This document shows, piece by piece, positions 61,352-64,000 of a stretch of 64,000 bases of DNA. This DNA is from an uncultured Bacteroidota bacterium (GTDB lineage: Bacteria; Bacteroidota; Bacteroidia; Bacteroidales; P3). The number at the start of each line of letters is the position of its first letter. Position 1 is the first letter of the stretch. The notes beneath the pieces were generated by a model. The model saw nothing but the letters and a program-made list of their open reading frames with translations, ran no database searches and had not been told where the DNA came from. The translations under genes and the position numbers were made by a program. The stretch spans positions 124,001-188,000 of the forward strand of contig CACYJU010000001.1 in assembly GCA_902774845.1 (NCBI GenBank). The letters run 5' to 3'.

Positions 61352-62797
61352 CTATTTCACGATAAGCTTGCGCACCGTCGCCATCTCATCGCTGCTGATT
61401 CTGACAAAATAGGTGCCTTTCGCCAGCTTTGCCACGTTCAGCTCTGCTGTGCCGGCCGTCATCGTGGTCGTCATCACCGTGCGGCCACTCATATCGACCA
61501 CGCTCAGCTGTGCCTTGCCGCTCATGCCCTCAACACTCACAATTGTGCGGCTGTTGGCCGGATTGGGATAGATGCTCACCTCGCTTTTGGCGTTCACATC
61601 CGCTATGCCTTGTGGCTGCGGCGCCGCTGGCGACGTGAAGGTAACCGCTTCACTCCATGCGCTTGTGAATCCGCCCATGCAACGAGCGCGAACTCGCACC
61701 GTATAAGTTGTCGTAGGCTCCTCGGCCAGGCTGTATCCGATATAGCTTATCATTTCTCTGAACGGCTGGGCCTGTCCTTCGGTTCTGATTTCAATGTCAT
61801 AGTCTTCCGATGTGCCATCCCATGTGATGTTGGCATACAGCTGTCCTCCCTCGATTGTCTGCTCCACTGCCAGTCCGGTCGGTACATCACAGTAAGCTGA
61901 ATAGTCGCTTCCTTCAAGTGTGGTGAATGGAACCGCATCGCTCCAATCGCTGTAGGTACTGCCAGTGCACAGCGTACGTACCTCCACAGTGTAGTTGGTC
62001 TCTGGCTCCAAATCATAAAATGCATAGTGCGTATATGTCGTGCTGTACGTGTTGTCATAGCCCATAACAAGGTCGGTGAGGCGTATTTCATAACCCTCCA
62101 CTCCAGGTATCGCCAGCGTGCCAACTGCGTGCAGCTGCGCTCCGTCCAGTGTGACGACTATCGCATCATTCAGACTCACACCCATGACTGAGATCGAACC
62201 GCTACCGTCGATATCAAGCGACGCAATCTCTATCGTAAGCACTCCGTCGGTCGGCAGGCTCGTAGGCTGTACAAACGTCACCGTGCCGGTGAACTCTATC
62301 GGCAGCTGCCCCATCAGGTTTACCGTCTCGCTTATCGTGGCTGGCTCTATCGAAAGCCCGTTGGCTCCAAGCGTACCAGTGGTGTTGAAATGGAACGCGA
62401 TGGGATCCATAAACGAGCCAAACTCCATGTCGAACGAACCGGTCACTGTGTACTGGTCGCCGCTACCCTGCGCTATCGTCACAAACACAGGTATGCCTGC
62501 AGCTGACGTCGTCGTGTCGATGTCGTCCATGTCCGACCCCTGCATCTGCAACATCGCGTGCAGTGCCTGCGACAATGTCACGGTCATATGCAATTCGTCG
62601 CCCTCTGAGAATGCCATATTCCACTCTCCTGGGAAACCGTCGGCCTCTGGTGCTTCGCCACCCGACCAGCTGACTCTGGCTCCGTTGGCTGTCACACCCG
62701 ACACCTCCACGTTCACAGGAACATTACAGGGGTCCTGAGCATTCGCCACCGCAATGCCTAGCATCGCGGCTAGCATAAACAGCATAATTTTTCTCAT
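61352..62797 (-). CDS. Secreted Fn3 protein with T9SS sorting domain and nested domain
   Basis: Secreted protein of 481 residues. Signal peptide about 1-20 (ends VANAQ). An Fn3 domain begins at 22 (VPVNVEVSGVTANGARVSW), is interrupted by an unrecognised domain at about 55-230, and resumes with YEIRLTDL and YDLEPETNYTVEVRTLC. A second Fn3 covers about 303-390. Residues about 405-481 are a T9SS type A sorting domain (VSIYPNPANSRTIVSVEG, VVDMSGRTVM, GTYFVRI, ATVRKLIVK). It is first of a two-gene unit with the giant protein and a clear paralogue of it. No enzyme motif is visible; adhesion or glycan binding is a guess. Confidence 0.88.
   Translation of the reverse strand: MRKIMLFMLAAMLGIAVANAQDPCNVPVNVEVSGVTANGARVSWSGGEAPEADGFPGEWNMAFSEGDELHMTVTLSQALHAMLQMQGSDMDDIDTTTSAAGIPVFVTIAQGSGDQYTVTGSFDMEFGSFMDPIAFHFNTTGTLGANGLSIEPATISETVNLMGQLPIEFTGTVTFVQPTSLPTDGVLTIEIASLDIDGSGSISVMGVSLNDAIVVTLDGAQLHAVGTLAIPGVEGYEIRLTDLVMGYDNTYSTTYTHYAFYDLEPETNYTVEVRTLCTGSTYSDWSDAVPFTTLEGSDYSAYCDVPTGLAVEQTIEGGQLYANITWDGTSEDYDIEIRTEGQAQPFREMISYIGYSLAEEPTTTYTVRVRARCMGGFTSAWSEAVTFTSPAAPQPQGIADVNAKSEVSIYPNPANSRTIVSVEGMSGKAQLSVVDMSGRTVMTTTMTAGTAELNVAKLAKGTYFVRISSDEMATVRKLIVK
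62108..62635 (-). other. Unrecognised domain nested in an Fn3 domain (481-residue protein)
   Basis: Residues about 55-230. The segment is rich in alternating beta-strand patterns (VFVTIAQGSGDQYTVTGSF, LTIEIASLDIDGSGS) and could be a small beta-barrel of the calycin kind, but I cannot place it in a family. Confidence 0.65.
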
Positions 62798-62855
62798 AGG
62801 TTATTAATTTGATTAACAATGTACATACGCGATTTGTATAATACGAATTAGACGG

Positions 62856-62863
62856 CAAATATA
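62856..62863 (-). promoter_or_regulatory. -7 box for the two-gene secreted-protein operon
   Basis: On the minus strand TATATTTG fits TAnnTTTG, 58 bases before the start codon at 62797. Confidence 0.5.
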
Positions 62864-62901
62864 CACTTCTTTTTTAAACAAACAATTTTTAAATAAAAAT
62901 A

Positions 62902-62926
62902 GGGATTTCCTCAACCAGGAAATCCC
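62902..62926 (-). terminator. Terminator after the small T9SS-sorted protein gene
   Basis: On the minus strand a perfect 10-bp stem GGGATTTCCT/AGGAAATCCC with a five-base loop is followed by TATTTTTATTT. It lies about 30 bases past the stop at 62957 and separates this gene from the two-gene operon that follows. Confidence 0.8.
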
Positions 62927-62956
62927 CGTAATACTCTTTTGGCTATAGTAGTGAAA

Positions 62957-63757
62957 CTACCTCACTATAAGCTTGCGTATGGTGGATGCTCTTTCATCAT
63001 TGATCCTAACAAAGTACGTCCCTCTTGCAAGTGTACCAACATCCAGCTTCACCTTCTTTCCGTCAGTATTTGCATTCATAATCTCCCTTCCGCTCATGTC
63101 TATCACGCTTACCTTGCCGTTTCCGCTCAATCCTTCCATATCCACTGTCACCCAGCTGGTTGCCGGATTGGGATACATCGTTATCTTTCTCAACCCTTCC
63201 ACATCGTCGATGCGCTGCACGGCACCCTCGTCTCCGGTGACTATCGAGGCGCCTGCGGTGGCGTTATAGTAGCAGTTGTTGAAGGTGGCTCTGTAGTTGC
63301 CTCCTTCTTGTGTCATCGTGTATTTCGCATATCCGTAATGTATGCCGTCAGACAGCTTGATGCGGAATCCCAGATAGTGCACACCGGTGGCGATGTTCGA
63401 ACCGTCAAAATAGGCGTCGCCATATCCTGCAAAAAGCGAAGCGTTGGCAGCTCCCACTGTCACTCCTGCGTCAAGCACACCTACATAATCCCACATGTTC
63501 GCATCGGCGAGGATGTTGGTGCCGTTGTCTTCGTAGTTGTAGCTGAAGGCTCCGTTGTAAATGGTCGGGGTGCTCTCGAAATCGCTGATGCGGATTTCGA
63601 GGGTCCCGTCGTTGTCGAAGTCCAATCCGTAGACATTGTTCCAGGGGGTGCCGTAGATGGTGATGTTGCCGTTTCCAACCCGTCCCTGCGTAACCTGTGC
63701 GTCAACTGTCATGGTGCTCAGCAATGTGGCAAAGAGCAAAATGTAAATCTTTTTCAT
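62957..63757 (-). CDS. Small secreted protein with T9SS sorting domain
   Basis: Protein of 266 residues from the ATG at 63757, which begins a good signal peptide (MKKIYILLFATLLSTMTVDAQ); an ATG 12 codons upstream would spoil it. The central part (about 22-190) is beta-rich with GLDFDNDGTLEIRISDFES, reminiscent of the secreted Bacteroidetes proteins that carry an Asp/Asn-rich calcium-type loop, and YLGFRIKLSDGIHYGYAKYTM. The last 75 residues are a T9SS type A sorting domain (ITMYPNPATSWVTVDMEG, VIDMSGREIM, GTYFVRI, STIRKLIVR). It has its own promoter and terminator. Function unknown. Confidence 0.85.
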   Translation of the reverse strand: MKKIYILLFATLLSTMTVDAQVTQGRVGNGNITIYGTPWNNVYGLDFDNDGTLEIRISDFESTPTIYNGAFSYNYEDNGTNILADANMWDYVGVLDAGVTVGAANASLFAGYGDAYFDGSNIATGVHYLGFRIKLSDGIHYGYAKYTMTQEGGNYRATFNNCYYNATAGASIVTGDEGAVQRIDDVEGLRKITMYPNPATSWVTVDMEGLSGNGKVSVIDMSGREIMNANTDGKKVKLDVGTLARGTYFVRINDERASTIRKLIVR

Positions 63758-63790
63758 GATGATGTTTTTTGATGATGTGTTTATCGCCCG

Positions 63791-63821
63791 CAAAGTTACA
63801 CATAAGTTTCAAACAAACAAA
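63791..63821 (-). promoter_or_regulatory. Promoter of the small T9SS-sorted protein gene
   Basis: On the minus strand TTTG (63818-63821), a 19-base spacer, then TAACTTTG (63791-63798): both boxes of the Bacteroidetes consensus, 33 bases before the start codon. Confidence 0.65.
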
Positions 63822-63902
63822 GAAATTGATAAAAAGGTAAACAACTTTTGAAAAACCAACCCACAATAAACCCCCACCCCCACTCGTTATACTAGACACT
63901 TC

Positions 63903-63942
63903 ATTCAACTAACACATTCACAAATTAACACAATAACAACTC
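63903..63942. repeat. 8-bp-period array at the window end
   Basis: Five units in register (CATTCAAC, TAACACAT, TCACAAAT, TAACACAA, TAACAACT). The surrounding 63840-64000 has no visible gene and almost no G on the plus strand. Confidence 0.55.
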
Positions 63943-64000
63943 CCACCCCTTAACCTTTAACTCTTAACCACTAACCATCCACCGCCGCTTTAACTCCCAT

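Noticed and set aside
62939..63772. Plus-strand frame of 277 codons opposite the small T9SS-sorted protein gene
   Set aside because: The minus strand has a signal peptide, a sorting domain, a promoter and a terminator; the plus-strand frame has none.
63840..64000. A gene or RNA at the window end
   Set aside because: Only G-poor, A/C-rich sequence with weak 8-bp periodicity is visible; no frame or structure stands out.

Overview
The window comes from a Bacteroidales-type bacterium. The evidence is GldH, proteins with type IX secretion C-terminal sorting domains, a TonB-dependent receptor of the outer-membrane beta-barrel type, RicT with a basic disordered tail, TAnnTTTG promoter boxes, almost no Shine-Dalgarno sequences, and several TTG/GTG starts. 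I cannot name a genus. About 50 protein genes and two tRNA genes are packed tightly, mostly in co-directional operons.

Layout. 1-8150 (minus) is a housekeeping operon: holB, ricT, gldH, PBP1A, rlmN, a secreted nitroreductase, and a xerC-like recombinase cut by the window edge. 8287-16849 (plus) carries a VWA-domain membrane protein, a flippase, a PNGase F-like glycoamidase, a dus-family gene, smpB and a U32 peptidase. 16846-34053 is a surface-polysaccharide locus in two divergent operons fired from about 28475-28569. The minus arm encodes a WecA-like initiating transferase, an O-antigen ligase-like protein, an acyltransferase, WlbA, WlbC, a glycosyltransferase, a YdiJ-like FAD/Fe-S dehydrogenase and WlbB, then rsmA and an MntP-like protein. 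The plus arm encodes a small Wzz-like membrane protein, a second Wzy-like protein, a flippase and two glycosyltransferases. 34057-43610 (minus) holds a TPR protein, two identical tRNA-Lys genes, LptF/G, RseP, Dxr, an M23 peptidase and a PpiD/SurA-like foldase. 43745-51125 holds cytidine deaminase, a lone HsdR-N nuclease domain, a TonB receptor, a PAS protein and outer-membrane proteins. 51264-55451 pairs a phosphate butyryltransferase with divergent kamB/kamC-like genes (lysine fermentation). 55604-63757 is three secreted T9SS-sorted proteins, one of 1906 residues.

How the genes work together. WlbA, WlbC and WlbB are three of the steps to a di-N-acetylated glucuronic acid sugar nucleotide. 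WlbA is known to dispose of its electrons on 2-oxoglutarate, making 2-hydroxyglutarate, and the dehydrogenase in the same operon resembles a D-2-hydroxyglutarate dehydrogenase. I infer that the operon carries its own cofactor-recycling enzyme.

Most unusual structure. (1) Two copies of a short, hairpin-rich, MITE-like element (163 and 240 bp) have TTA duplications, and in both the right-hand TTA is exactly the stop codon of the neighbouring gene. (2) An 8-bp-period repeat family (CAATCAAG-like) occurs at six places. Twice it lies inside genes: 26 units make a Q/S/N/K-rich linker in KamC, and 4 units lie in the FAD dehydrogenase. Once it supplies the start codon of a gene. (3) An unrecognised domain of about 175 residues is nested inside a fibronectin type III domain in two neighbouring secreted proteins.
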